This document shows, piece by piece, positions 1 through 13,935 of a stretch of 16,296 nt of DNA (its first letter is position 1; every line of letters starts with the position of its first letter). Made by a program: the position numbers and the translations under genes. Source of the DNA: Pseudoxanthomonas sp. Root65 (GTDB lineage: Bacteria > Pseudomonadota > Gammaproteobacteria > Xanthomonadales > Xanthomonadaceae); NCBI RefSeq assembly GCF_001427635.1, contig NZ_LMHA01000005.1, positions 416-16,711 on the forward strand. The letters are read 5' to 3'. The notes beneath the pieces were generated by a model. The model made no database searches. It saw only the letters and a program-made list of their open reading frames with translations, and was not told the origin of the DNA.

Positions 1-16
1 TGCCCGCCCGGCTTTG

Positions 17-57
17 TCAGGCCGTCATCCCCGCGCAGGCGGGGATCTGAGGCCTGA
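17..57. repeat. Palindromic intergenic element (two-tier hairpin)
   Basis: An outer perfect 7-bp stem (17-23 tcaggcc with 51-57 ggcctga) encloses an inner perfect 8-bp stem (27-34 atccccgc with 39-46 gcggggat) and a gcag loop at 35-38. Sequences of the type gtcatcccCGC..GCGgggat are, from memory, common dispersed intergenic repeats in Xanthomonadaceae, so this is probably one copy. The structure is seen directly. Family membership is recollection, because no second copy lies in the window. Confidence 0.55.
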
Positions 58-69
58 TGAAGCGACAAG

Positions 70-93
70 GGCGGACCGGAACCTCGGTCCGCC
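70..93 (+). terminator. Terminator-like hairpin upstream of tRNA-Trp
   Basis: A perfect 9-bp GC-rich stem (70-78 ggcggaccg with 85-93 cggtccgcc) closes a 6-nt loop. Only a weak T stretch follows (ttcgccgtct), so termination may be partial. In this family the gene upstream of tRNA-Trp and secE is normally tuf, which would make this the tuf terminator. That gene lies outside the window, so this is inference. Confidence 0.45.
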
Positions 94-127
94 TTCGCCG
101 TCTAAGGGAAGGTTGTAGTTTATCGAT

Positions 128-203
<76 letters not shown>

Positions 204-216
204 CTTCCTTCCCCGC

Positions 217-239
217 GGAGTCCGGAATCCCGGTACTCC
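217..239 (+). other. Short hairpin between tRNA-Trp and secE
   Basis: Bases 217-225 (ggagtccgg) pair with 230-239 (ccgg, bulged t, actcc) around the loop aatc. No T-run follows, so it is a poor intrinsic terminator. It could mark the 3' processing boundary of the tRNA precursor or protect the 5' end of the secE mRNA. The structure is visible and the role is inferred. Confidence 0.35.
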
Positions 240-265
240 TCCAGAGCTAAAGAGCGACAACTGAC

Positions 266-655
266 TTGAACAGCAAGGTCGAACAATCCAAAGCCGCCAC
301 GCCCGCAGGCGACATCGCCAAGTACGTCCTGGCGCTGGCGCTGGTCGTCGGTGGTCTGGTGGCATGGTGGTGGTTCAACGGCCAATGGGCCACGCCGGTG
401 CGTGCGCTGGCGGTGGTGGCGGGCTTGGTGCTGGGTGCGCTGGTGTTCCTGCAGACCGGCAAGGGTCGCGACACCCGCGAGTTCCTGTCCGAGTCCCGTT
501 TCGAGCTGCGCAAGGTCGTGTGGCCGACCCGCGAGGAGGCGACCCGTACGACGTGGGTGGTCGTCATCGTGGTGATCATTCTCAGCCTGATCCTGGCCGC
601 CTTCGATTTCGGCATCCAGAAGGCGATCGAGCTGTTCCTGAATTTTGGTCGTTGA
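266..655 (+). CDS. secE: Preprotein translocase subunit SecE
   Basis: This 129-residue inner-membrane protein clamps SecY in the SecYEG protein-conducting channel. E. coli SecE has a similar length (127). Three hydrophobic segments are visible at about residues 18-37, 46-64 and 96-117. The conserved amphipathic cytoplasmic stretch [19 protein letters not shown] lies at 73-91 just before the last segment, as in the E. coli-type three-helix form. The start is TTG at 266, chosen because the N-terminus MNSKVEQSK fits family members I recall. The only ribosome-site candidate is a weak aaagag at 249-254, so translation initiation may be modest. nusG follows after 13 nt, the usual secE-nusG pairing. 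Confidence 0.95.
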   Translation: MNSKVEQSKAATPAGDIAKYVLALALVVGGLVAWWWFNGQWATPVRALAVVAGLVLGALVFLQTGKGRDTREFLSESRFELRKVVWPTREEATRTTWVVVIVVIILSLILAAFDFGIQKAIELFLNFGR

Positions 656-668
656 GGAGAGAGCCGCA

Positions 669-1226
669 GTGAAGCGTTGGTACGTCGTCCATGCCTATTC
701 GGGCTTCGAGAAGTCGGTGGCCCAGGCCCTGCGCGACCGCATCGTCCGCGACGGCATGCAGGAGAAGTTCGGCGACGTCCTCGTCCCGACCGAAGAGGTC
801 ATCGAGATGCGCTCCGGCCAGAAGCGCCGTTCCGAGCGCAAGTTCTTCCCCGGTTACGTGCTGGTGCAGATCGAGACCCATGACGAAGCGGGCATCCCGC
901 GCATGGACAACGAGAGCTGGCACCTGGTGAAGGACACCTCCAAGGTGCTCGGTTTCATCGGTGGTACCGCCGACCGTCCGCTGCCGATCCGCGACGAAGA
1001 GGCGGCTGCCATCCTGGATCGCGTCCAGGAAGGCGTCGAGAAGCCCAAGCCCAAGGTGCTGTTCGAGCCGGGCGAGATGGTCCGCGTCACCGATGGTCCG
1101 TTCAACGACTTCAACGGCGTGGTCGAGGAAGTCAATTACGAGAAGAGCCGCCTGCGCGTTGCAGTGCTGATCTTCGGTCGCTCCACTCCAGTGGAACTGG
1201 AATTCGGGCAGGTCGAGAAGGCCTGA
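669..1226 (+). CDS. nusG: Transcription termination/antitermination factor NusG
   Basis: NusG binds RNA polymerase, suppresses pausing, and links it to Rho or to ribosomal protein S10. The start is GTG at 669, giving 185 residues (E. coli 181). A longer TTG start at 645 would overlap secE and add eight residues with no family support. The GTG has a good purine-rich site gaggagag at 654-661 that overlaps the secE stop. The NGN domain covers about residues 1-120, beginning [17 protein letters not shown] and including [11 protein letters not shown] (57-67). The KOW domain follows at about 130-185, with [22 protein letters not shown] at 134-155. It is expected to be co-transcribed with secE. Confidence 0.97.
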   Translation: MKRWYVVHAYSGFEKSVAQALRDRIVRDGMQEKFGDVLVPTEEVIEMRSGQKRRSERKFFPGYVLVQIETHDEAGIPRMDNESWHLVKDTSKVLGFIGGTADRPLPIRDEEAAAILDRVQEGVEKPKPKVLFEPGEMVRVTDGPFNDFNGVVEEVNYEKSRLRVAVLIFGRSTPVELEFGQVEKA

Positions 1227-1244
1227 TCCGGGCGGTCCGGCGCA

Positions 1245-1275
1245 TTCAGCCGGGTCCGTGAAACCCTGATATACT
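1245..1275 (+). promoter_or_regulatory. Candidate promoter for rplKA(JL)
   Basis: A TATACT -10 box lies at 1270-1275, identical to the -10 of the str promoter in this window. The -35 is poor: the best match is ttcagc at 1245-1250 with a long 19-bp spacer. The bases after the -10 are GC-rich (gcgcggc), the discriminator type associated with stringent (ppGpp/DksA) control of ribosomal promoters. Transcription would start near 1282, giving a leader of about 146 nt before rplK. The placement matches the rplK promoter of E. coli. Confidence 0.5.
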
Positions 1276-1291
1276 GCGCGGCTCCCTGACG

Positions 1292-1361
1292 GCGATGCCG
1301 GGCAGGAGCCATGGCCGCCTTCGGGTGGCCATTGGCGCGTTCGAGAAAACGCGATGCCGGG
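1292..1361 (+). other. Structured rplK 5' leader with flanking direct repeats
   Basis: A 9-bp stem (1311-1319 atggccgcc with 1324-1332 ggtggccat, one G-U pair) is capped by a C(UUCG)G tetraloop. A second hairpin follows at 1336-1341/1348-1353 (cgcgtt/aacgcg). The pair is bracketed by an exact 11-nt direct repeat, gcgatgccggg, at 1292-1302 and 1351-1361. A further stem is possible at 1357-1362/1373-1378. There is no T-run, so these look like leader RNA folds rather than terminators. Confidence 0.45.
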
Positions 1362-1381
1362 ACGCGTGATTTTCCCGGTCC

Positions 1382-1419
1382 GATGGGGAGCCTGAAACCC
1401 AGGCGCTAGCACCCGGAGA
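1382..1419 (+). promoter_or_regulatory. Possible L1 autoregulatory site before rplK
   Basis: A stem 1390-1394/1400-1404 (gcctg/caggc) is flanked by gatgggg at 1382-1388 and ccc at 1412-1414, which could form an outer helix separated by asymmetric loops. The 3' side runs into the rplK ribosome site ggag (1415-1418). L1 represses its own rplKA mRNA by binding such a leader structure in E. coli. The match here is by position and general shape, not by confirmed consensus. Confidence 0.35.
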
Positions 1420-1427
1420 GTACTCAC

Positions 1428-1856
1428 ATGGCAAAGAAAGTTGTCGGTTACATCAAGCTGCAGGTGAAGGCCGGTCAGGCCAACCCCTCGCCGCCGGTCG
1501 GTCCTGCGCTGGGTCAGCGCGGCCTGAACATCATGGAATTCTGCAAGGCGTTCAACGCCGCCACGCAGAAGCTGGAGCCTGGCCTGCCGATTCCGGTGGT
1601 CATCACGGCCTATTCCGACCGTACCTTCACCTTCATCACGAAGACGCCGCCGGCGTCGATCCTGCTGAAGAAGGCCGTCGGCATCACGTCCGGCTCCAAG
1701 CGCCCGAACACCGAGAAGGTGGGCAAGGTCACCCGCAAGCAGCTCGAGGACATCGCCAAGGCGAAGGAACCCGACCTGACCGCGGCCGACCTGGACGCAG
1801 CGGTGCGCACGATCGCGGGTTCGGCCCGCTCCATGGGCCTGACGGTAGAGGGTTAA
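1428..1856 (+). CDS. rplK: 50S ribosomal protein L11
   Basis: L11 binds the GTPase-associated region of 23S rRNA at the base of the L7/L12 stalk. It is the target of thiostrepton-type antibiotics and is needed for RelA activation by stalled ribosomes. The protein is 142 residues, the same as E. coli. The N-terminal domain carries the proline-rich segment [23 protein letters not shown] (about 21-43). The C-terminal RNA-binding domain holds [15 protein letters not shown] (72-86) and ends [15 protein letters not shown] at 1428 has ggag 9 nt upstream. The stop is 3 nt before rplA, so the two are probably translationally coupled. Confidence 0.98.
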   Translation: MAKKVVGYIKLQVKAGQANPSPPVGPALGQRGLNIMEFCKAFNAATQKLEPGLPIPVVITAYSDRTFTFITKTPPASILLKKAVGITSGSKRPNTEKVGKVTRKQLEDIAKAKEPDLTAADLDAAVRTIAGSARSMGLTVEG

Positions 1857-1859
1857 GAA

Positions 1860-2558
1860 ATGGCACAGAACAAGCGACAGAAGGCCATCCTGGCCGCCGT
1901 GACCCCCGGCAAGGCGTACGCCATTGACGAGGCCCTGAAGATCATCAAGACCGCGGTCAAGTCCAAGTTCGTCGAGTCCGTCGACGTGGCCGTGCGCCTG
2001 GGCGTGGACGCCAAGAAGTCCGACCAGCAGGTGCGCGGTTCCACCGTGCTGCCCGCCGGCACCGGCAAGTCGGTCCGCGTGGCGGTGTTCGCCCCGGCCG
2101 GCGCCAAGGCCGACGAAGCTGCCGCCGCAGGCGCCGAGGCCGTCGGCATGGACGACCTGGCCGAGAAGATGCTGGCCGGCGACATCAACTACGACGTGGT
2201 CATCGCCACGCCGGACGCGATGCGCGTGGTCGGTAAGCTCGGTACGGTGCTGGGCCCGCGTGGCCTGATGCCCAACCCGAAGGTCGGCACCGTGTCGCCG
2301 AACCCGGCCGAGGCGGTCAAGAACGCCAAGTCGGGCCAGGTGCGCTACCGCACCGACAAGGCCGGCATCATCCACTGCACCATCGGCAAGGCCAGCTTCG
2401 AAGACGAAGCGCTGAAGTCGAACCTGCAGGCGCTGCTGATCGATCTGGTGAAGGCCAAGCCGGCCACCTCCAAGGGTCAGTACCTGCAGAAGATTTCGGT
2501 CAGCTCGACCATGGGTCCCGGCGTCACCGTCGACCAGTCCTCGCTGTCCCTGAAATAA
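1860..2558 (+). CDS. rplA: 50S ribosomal protein L1
   Basis: L1 forms the mobile stalk of the large subunit near the E site and also represses translation of its own operon. The protein is 232 residues (E. coli 234). The signature [20 protein letters not shown] is at 125-144, and the C-terminal half has [20 protein letters not shown] (158-177). The ATG follows the rplK stop by 3 nt, and its ribosome site (gagg at 1848-1851) lies inside the end of rplK. The gene is followed at once by a repeat element and the rplJ leader. Confidence 0.98.
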   Translation: MAQNKRQKAILAAVTPGKAYAIDEALKIIKTAVKSKFVESVDVAVRLGVDAKKSDQQVRGSTVLPAGTGKSVRVAVFAPAGAKADEAAAAGAEAVGMDDLAEKMLAGDINYDVVIATPDAMRVVGKLGTVLGPRGLMPNPKVGTVSPNPAEAVKNAKSGQVRYRTDKAGIIHCTIGKASFEDEALKSNLQALLIDLVKAKPATSKGQYLQKISVSSTMGPGVTVDQSSLSLK

Positions 2559-2569
2559 GCAACAAACAG

Positions 2570-2649
2570 GAGTGAGGGGAGAGGAGTGAGAAACGAGTAG
2601 AAGCGGCACTGCCAAGGCCCGCTCGTTTTTCTTCCTCACCACTCGTTCC
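2570..2649. repeat. 7-nt tandem-arm inverted element, copy A
   Basis: The 5' arm is four 7-nt units in phase: gagtgag, gggagag, gagtgag, aaacgag (2570-2597). The core begins tagaagcgg and contains gcgg (2603-2606), which can pair with ccgc (2619-2622). The 3' arm opens with ctcgttt at 2622-2628, the exact complement of unit four, then becomes less regular (ctcac at 2635-2639 and cactc at 2640-2644 can still pair with the 5' arm). The run of five T at 2626-2630 makes it terminator-like. It starts 11 nt after the rplA stop, so it may cut the downstream transcript level or stabilise the rplKA mRNA. It is related in design to the elements at 4029-4117 and 16103-16184. Confidence 0.55.
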
Positions 2650-2697
2650 CAGCCTTTTGAGGGCAGTCGCCCAGGCCGGTCTCCGGTGCAGGCGACA

Positions 2698-2831
2698 GCC
2701 GTCAAAGACCGCAGGTGCGGTCAGCGCGCAACGACGACGGGCAGGGAGGCTCGTGTTGGCAGGGAATCGCCGTCGTGGCTAGCGGGATCGCTTAATCCAC
2801 CCCCGCAAGGGAGTGAACCTGCGCAGATGGT
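2698..2831 (+). promoter_or_regulatory. L10(L12)4 autoregulatory leader of rplJL
   Basis: The sequence carries the parts I recall from the E. coli L10 leader, in the same order. Strand gccgtc (2698-2703), bulge aaagac, and cgcagg (2710-2715) pair with cctgcg (2818-2823), a short ca, and gatggt (2826-2831), which is the likely kink-turn. Between them is a small hairpin agcg-ggat-cgct (2781-2792) followed directly by taatcc, the counterpart of the E. coli hairpin plus taatcc. Two additions are seen here: a 7-bp stem 2734-2740/2770-2776 (acgacgg/ccgtcgt) and a cccccgcaaggg hairpin at 2799-2810. L10 bound to L12 would repress rplJ translation. No T-rich terminator is present in it. Confidence 0.7.
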
Positions 2832-2856
2832 GCCGCCTTCTGGAAGTTTTCTGGTG

Positions 2857-2962
2857 CTGGCCGCAAGGCCGGCCAGTCAGACAGGCCACCGACGGGACCG
2901 CAAGTCCCCGGCATCCAGGATGGACGCCGTCCAGGACCGCGAGCGGCAGGAGCCGCGAGCGG
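2857..2962 (+). other. Hairpin chain just upstream of rplJ
   Basis: Several small perfect stems follow one another: ctggcc/ggccag at 2857-2862/2871-2876 (alternatively ggcc-gcaa-ggcc), gggac/gtccc at 2894-2898/2904-2908, ggac/gtcc at 2922-2925/2929-2932, and gcggc/gccgc at 2943-2947/2952-2956. The last one lies between two exact copies of ccgcgagcgg (2937-2946 and 2953-2962), 11 nt before the rplJ ribosome site. These could relay L10 binding upstream into occlusion of the start, but that is inference. Confidence 0.4.
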
Positions 2963-2982
2963 AGTCAATTAGTGAGGAGTGT

Positions 2983-3519
2983 ATGGCTCTCAATCTGTCC
3001 CAGAAGCAAGAAGTAGTCGCCGAACTGGCAGACGTCGCCGCCAAGGCGCACTCCCTGGTCGCTGCCGAATACGCAGGCACCTCGGTCACCCAGATGACCG
3101 CGATGCGCAAGAAGGCCCGCGAAACCGGCGTGTACTTGAAAGTTGTCAAGAACACGCTGGCCGTGCGTGCCGTCGCCGGTACCGAGTTCGAGGTTGTCCA
3201 GGACAAGCTCGTCGGTCCGCTGCTGTATGCGTTTTCGACCGAGGAGCCCGGCGCCGCCGGTCGCCTGATCAAGGAATTCGCCAAGGGCAACGACAAGCTG
3301 CTGCCGAAGGTCGTCTCCGTGGGTGGCCAGCTGTATCCGGCCAGCCATGTGGACGTGCTGGCATCGCTGCCGACCCGCGATCAGGCGCTGGCCATGTTGG
3401 CCCGCGTGCTGGCCGAACCTGCGTCCATGTTCGCCCGCGCCGTCAAGGCCGTGGCCGACAAGCAGGGTGGTGGTGAAGCGCCGGCGGAAGCCGCTGCCGA
3501 AGCCCCGGCTGAAGCCTGA
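2983..3519 (+). CDS. rplJ: 50S ribosomal protein L10
   Basis: L10 anchors the L7/L12 dimers to the large subunit and, in complex with them, regulates its own mRNA. I place the start at ATG 2983, giving 178 residues beginning [23 protein letters not shown] longer open frame running back to 2686 is leader RNA, not protein. The ribosome site gaggag (2974-2979) is unusually close to the start. The N-terminal RNA-binding domain includes [20 protein letters not shown] (41-60), the family signature region. The C-terminal helix that binds L12 is at about 135-165 and is followed by an Ala/Glu-rich tail. rplL follows after 60 nt. Confidence 0.97.
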   Translation: MALNLSQKQEVVAELADVAAKAHSLVAAEYAGTSVTQMTAMRKKARETGVYLKVVKNTLAVRAVAGTEFEVVQDKLVGPLLYAFSTEEPGAAGRLIKEFAKGNDKLLPKVVSVGGQLYPASHVDVLASLPTRDQALAMLARVLAEPASMFARAVKAVADKQGGGEAPAEAAAEAPAEA

Positions 3520-3579
3520 GTTCGACGTCTTTACGGTTCTACGAACCCTAATCCCAGATAATTTCCAAAGGTAAACACA

Positions 3580-3951
3580 ATGTCCCTTTCCAACGAACAG
3601 ATCGTCGACGCCATTGCCGGCAAGACCCTGATGGAAGTGATGGAGCTGGTCAAGGCCATCGAAGAGAAGTTCGGCGTCTCCGCCGCCGCCCCGGTCGCCG
3701 CTGCTGCCGGTCCGGCCGCCGCTGCCGCCCCGGTCGAAGAGCAGACCGAGTTCACCATCGTCCTGAAGGACGCCGGTGCCAAGAAGGTCGACGTCATCAA
3801 GGCTGTCCGCGCCATCACCGGCCTGGGCCTGAAGGAAGCCAAGGACCTCACCGAAGCCGGTGGCGTGCTGAAGGAAGGCATCTCGAAGGAAGACGCCGAC
3901 AAGTTCAAGAAGGACCTCGAAGCCGCTGGTGCGAGCGTCGAAGTCAAGTAA
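3580..3951 (+). CDS. rplL: 50S ribosomal protein L7/L12
   Basis: This is the flexible stalk protein that recruits translational GTPases such as EF-G and EF-Tu. It has 123 residues (E. coli 121). The N-terminal dimerisation segment is residues 1-33, the Ala/Pro-rich hinge about 34-53, and the globular domain 54-123 with [23 protein letters not shown], the factor-binding face. In the loop after KEAKDL it reads [10 protein letters not shown], apparently one residue shorter than E. coli VESAPAALKEG and lacking the proline. I take this as lineage variation. ATG 3580 has aaagg at 3567-3571. A strong hairpin downstream could reduce read-through into rpoB. Confidence 0.98.
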   Translation: MSLSNEQIVDAIAGKTLMEVMELVKAIEEKFGVSAAAPVAAAAGPAAAAAPVEEQTEFTIVLKDAGAKKVDVIKAVRAITGLGLKEAKDLTEAGGVLKEGISKEDADKFKKDLEAAGASVEVK

Positions 3952-3985
3952 GTCGTATCCGTCGCCGGTCCACTCAGGCGACAAC

Positions 3986-4018
3986 CCGAGGCCGGGGGCG
4001 AAAGCCCCTGGCCTTCGG
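3986..4018 (+). terminator. Attenuator-like hairpin after rplL
   Basis: A 10-bp stem (3990-3999 ggccgggggc with 4004-4013 gcccctggcc, one G-U pair) carries a GAAA tetraloop. It is extended by ccga/tcgg (3986-3989 and 4015-4018) with one bulged t. The downstream tract is weak (gtcgtttcaa), so partial termination is more likely than full. E. coli has an attenuator at the same place that lowers rpoBC relative to rplJL. The structure is seen and the role comes from analogy. Confidence 0.6.
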
Positions 4019-4028
4019 TCGTTTCAAC

Positions 4029-4117
4029 GGGAAGAGGGAATAGGGAATAGGGAATCGCAAGAGCGCAACGTCGTCGTCCGCTCGCCAGCGATTCTCCATT
4101 CCCTATTCCCGATTCCC
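4029..4117. repeat. 7-nt tandem-arm inverted element, copy B
   Basis: This is the clearest copy. The 5' arm is gggaaga, gggaata, gggaata, gggaatc (4029-4056). The core is 4057-4089, starting gcaagagcg with gagcg/cgctc able to pair (4061-4065 with 4079-4083). The 3' arm is gattctc, cattccc, tattccc, gattccc (4090-4117). In register, the arms match at 24 of 28 positions. It lies wholly between rplL and rpoB. Repeats with gggaat..attccc arms are, from memory, widespread in Xanthomonadaceae intergenic DNA. Confidence 0.8.
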
Positions 4118-4133
4118 GCCCAAACGAGTTTGT

Positions 4134-4190
4134 AGTTGGAAGTAGCGGCAGAAGGCGTGCTGGTGCCGGCAATACCAGCGACTTCCAACT
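4134..4190 (+). other. Long stem upstream of rpoB, possible RNase III site
   Basis: A perfect 10-bp outer stem (4134-4143 agttggaagt with 4181-4190 acttccaact) encloses a second 6-bp stem (4159-4164 gctggt with 4174-4179 accagc). No T-run follows. In E. coli the rplL-rpoB spacer carries an RNase III processing hairpin, and this is the best counterpart here. It starts with gtag, but its closing end is not ctac, so I do not assign it to the Stenotrophomonas GTAG repeat class. Confidence 0.45.
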
Positions 4191-4266
4191 GGAAATTCCC
4201 CCGTTCGAAAGAATGTCACCCGTGTGGTCGCGGACGCGCGCCCCACGCCGCCAGAGGCACAGTCAC

Positions 4267-8418
<4,152 letters not shown>

Positions 8419-8449
8419 CCGCCGTGGCGCGGCGGCACTGACCTGCCGC
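8419..8449 (+). other. Overlapping alternative hairpins between rpoB and rpoC
   Basis: In the 92-nt spacer, ccgccg (8419-8424) can pair with cggcgg (8430-8435), or gcggca (8432-8437) can pair with tgccgc (8444-8449). The two are mutually exclusive. Neither is followed by T residues, so rpoC should be transcribed through. No promoter is apparent before rpoC. Confidence 0.3.
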
Positions 8450-8510
8450 TGCGCCGTTCGTCCCCGGTCACCCCGCCATCGACAAAGCTTCCTCCTGACG
8501 GAGAAACAAA

Positions 8511-12743
<4,233 letters not shown>

Positions 12744-12755
12744 ACCGTACGACCT

Positions 12756-12813
12756 GACGGCCTCCGGGCCGTCCCAGACCACGAAAAGAGGCGCAGGACG
12801 CGCCTCGTTTTCG
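12756..12813 (+). terminator. Intrinsic terminator of the rif cluster (after rpoC)
   Basis: The main hairpin is 12782-12813: gaggcgc (12788-12794) pairs with gcgcctc (12800-12806) around aggac. The flanking cgaaaa (12782-12787) can pair with ttttcg (12808-12813) past one bulged g. The A-tract on one side and T-tract on the other make it a classic, potentially bidirectional terminator. A second 7-bp hairpin, gacggcc-tccg-ggccgtc, lies just upstream at 12756-12773 without a T-run. Confidence 0.8.
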
Positions 12814-12865
12814 GCCCAGGAAGGGCGGGATCGCAGTCAGTTGGCAGGCACCCACCTCCGTCGCG

Positions 12866-12895
12866 TTGACGGTCGGGCGGGTTGCCGGCTATACT
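12866..12895 (+). promoter_or_regulatory. Sigma70-type promoter of the str cluster
   Basis: TTGACG at 12866-12871 and TATACT at 12890-12895 are separated by 18 bp, the best promoter match in the window. The start point should fall near 12902, giving a leader of about 75 nt before rpsL. It lies after the rpoC terminator, so rpsL-rpsG-fusA-tuf form a separate transcription unit even though they adjoin rpoBC. Confidence 0.85.
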
Positions 12896-12909
12896 TTTCC
12901 GTCTAGGTG

Positions 12910-12969
12910 GGCCGTCTTGCGGCCTGCCTTCGTTTTCATGTCAAACAAGGCTCCGGCCTTCACACGAAG
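12910..12969 (+). other. Structured rpsL leader
   Basis: Three stems are possible: ggccg/cggcc (12910-12914 with 12920-12924), aaggc/gcctt (12947-12951 with 12956-12960, tccg loop), and an enclosing cttcg/cgaag (12928-12932 with 12965-12969). The last would cover gaag, the only ribosome-site-like bases before the rpsL start. A control role is inference. Confidence 0.35.
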
Positions 12970-12977
12970 AACCCACT

Positions 12978-13352
12978 ATGGCAACCGTCAATCAGCTGGT
13001 CCGCAAGCCGCGGCAGGCCCCCACGTACAAGAGCCAGTCGCCCGCGCTGGACAACTGCCCGCAGCGTCGCGGCGTGTGCACCCGCGTCTACACGACGACT
13101 CCGAAGAAGCCGAACTCGGCCCTTCGCAAGGTCGCCAAGGTGCGCCTGACCAATCAGGAAGAAATCATCAGCTACATCGGCGGTGAAGGCCACAACCTGC
13201 AGGAGCACTCCGTGGTGCTCGTGCGTGGCGGTCGAGTGAAGGACCTGCCGGGCGTGCGCTACCACACCGTGCGCGGCTCGCTCGACGCCTCTGGCGTCGC
13301 CAAGCGTCGCCAGGGCCGTTCCAAGTACGGCGCCAAGCGTCCCAAGGCTTAA
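12978..13352 (+). CDS. rpsL: 30S ribosomal protein S12
   Basis: S12 sits at the decoding centre and affects accuracy. The protein has 124 residues, starting ATG 12978 ([19 protein letters not shown]). The streptomycin-related residues are wild-type: K43 in [13 protein letters not shown] and K88 in [17 protein letters not shown], with D89 (the residue methylthiolated by RimO in E. coli) also present. The upstream ribosome site is weak (gaag, 8 nt before the ATG). Open frame extends upstream of this ATG, but the extra residues do not match S12. rpsG follows after 12 nt. Confidence 0.98.
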   Translation: MATVNQLVRKPRQAPTYKSQSPALDNCPQRRGVCTRVYTTTPKKPNSALRKVAKVRLTNQEEIISYIGGEGHNLQEHSVVLVRGGRVKDLPGVRYHTVRGSLDASGVAKRRQGRSKYGAKRPKA

Positions 13353-13364
13353 GGAAAAAGAATC

Positions 13365-13832
13365 ATGTCGCGCAAAGGCTCTGCCCCCCAACGTGAAATC
13401 CTGCCGGACCCCAAGCACGGCAGCCAGACGATTGCCCGCTTCATCAACATGGTGATGCTGAGCGGCAAGAAGTCGGTCGCCGAGAAGATCGTGTACGGCG
13501 CCATGGACGTCATCGGCGAAAAGAACCCCAACGCCCTCGAGCTGGTCGAGAAGGCGCTGGACAACGTGTCCCCGGCGGTCGAAGTGAAGTCGCGCCGCGT
13601 CGGCGGCGCCACCTACCAGGTGCCGGTCGAAGTGCGTTCCTCGCGCCGCATGGCGCTGGCGATGCGCTGGCTGATCGAGTCCGCGCGCAAGCGTGGCGAG
13701 AACACCATGCCGCGCAAGCTGGCCGCCGAGCTGCTGGACGCCTCCGAGAACCGTGGCGGCGCCATCAAGAAGCGTGAAGAGACCCACCGCATGGCGGAAG
13801 CGAACAAGGCGTTCGCGCACTACCGCTGGTAA
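13365..13832 (+). CDS. rpsG: 30S ribosomal protein S7
   Basis: S7 is a primary 16S rRNA binding protein that organises the head of the small subunit. It has 155 residues, in line with the short S7 form. The motif [22 protein letters not shown] is at 74-95, and the C-terminus ends AFAHYRW. ATG 13365 has aagga at 13351-13355, which overlaps the rpsL stop codon, so the two genes are probably coupled. In E. coli S7 represses its own synthesis through a structure in a spacer of about 100 nt. Only 12 nt are available here. Confidence 0.98.
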   Translation: MSRKGSAPQREILPDPKHGSQTIARFINMVMLSGKKSVAEKIVYGAMDVIGEKNPNALELVEKALDNVSPAVEVKSRRVGGATYQVPVEVRSSRRMALAMRWLIESARKRGENTMPRKLAAELLDASENRGGAIKKREETHRMAEANKAFAHYRW

Positions 13833-13838
13833 CGGCCT

Positions 13839-13935
13839 CCGGGCCCTTGCGTGCAAGGGCCTTCGGCACCATCTAGGTGTCCCTGGGGCGCACTCCAGCG
13901 TCCCGCCCCGAAGGCCGCCGAAAGGCGGCATTCGG
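13839..13935 (+). other. Structured rpsG-fusA spacer
   Basis: The 174-nt gap holds an 8-bp hairpin ggcccttg/caagggcc (13842-13849 with 13854-13861) extended by ccg/cgg, and a gccgcc-GAAA-ggcggc hairpin (13914-13929) extended by ccgaa/ttcgg (13908-13912 with 13931-13935). An alternative stem ggggcg/cgcccc (13885-13890 with 13904-13909) overlaps the second by two bases. There is no T-run, so read-through into fusA is expected. The remainder to 14006 shows only the fusA ribosome site. Confidence 0.45.

Noticed and set aside
645..668. TTG start for nusG overlapping secE
   Set aside because: The GTG at 669 gives the expected [10 protein letters not shown] start with a good ribosome site.
2756..2786. 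Promoter in the rplJ leader (ttggca followed by tagcgg)
   Set aside because: The -35 is fair but the -10 is poor, and the bases belong to conserved leader RNA stems.
2686..2982. N-terminal extension of rplJ by 99 codons
   Set aside because: The stretch is the L10 leader [12 protein letters not shown] at 2983 matches the family start and has its own ribosome site.
4132..4190. Stenotrophomonas GTAG-type REP element
   Set aside because: The stem begins near gtag, but the closing arm ends aact, not ctac, and the stem length and inner structure differ.
4213..4266. Upstream ATG for rpoB adding 18 residues
   Set aside because: [18 protein letters not shown] at 4267 fits the family N-terminus and has agagg 9 nt upstream.
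12938..12977. Short upstream ORF starting atgtcaaacaag before rpsL
   Set aside because: It has no ribosome site of its own and overlaps rpsL out of frame. It looks like a chance frame within the leader.
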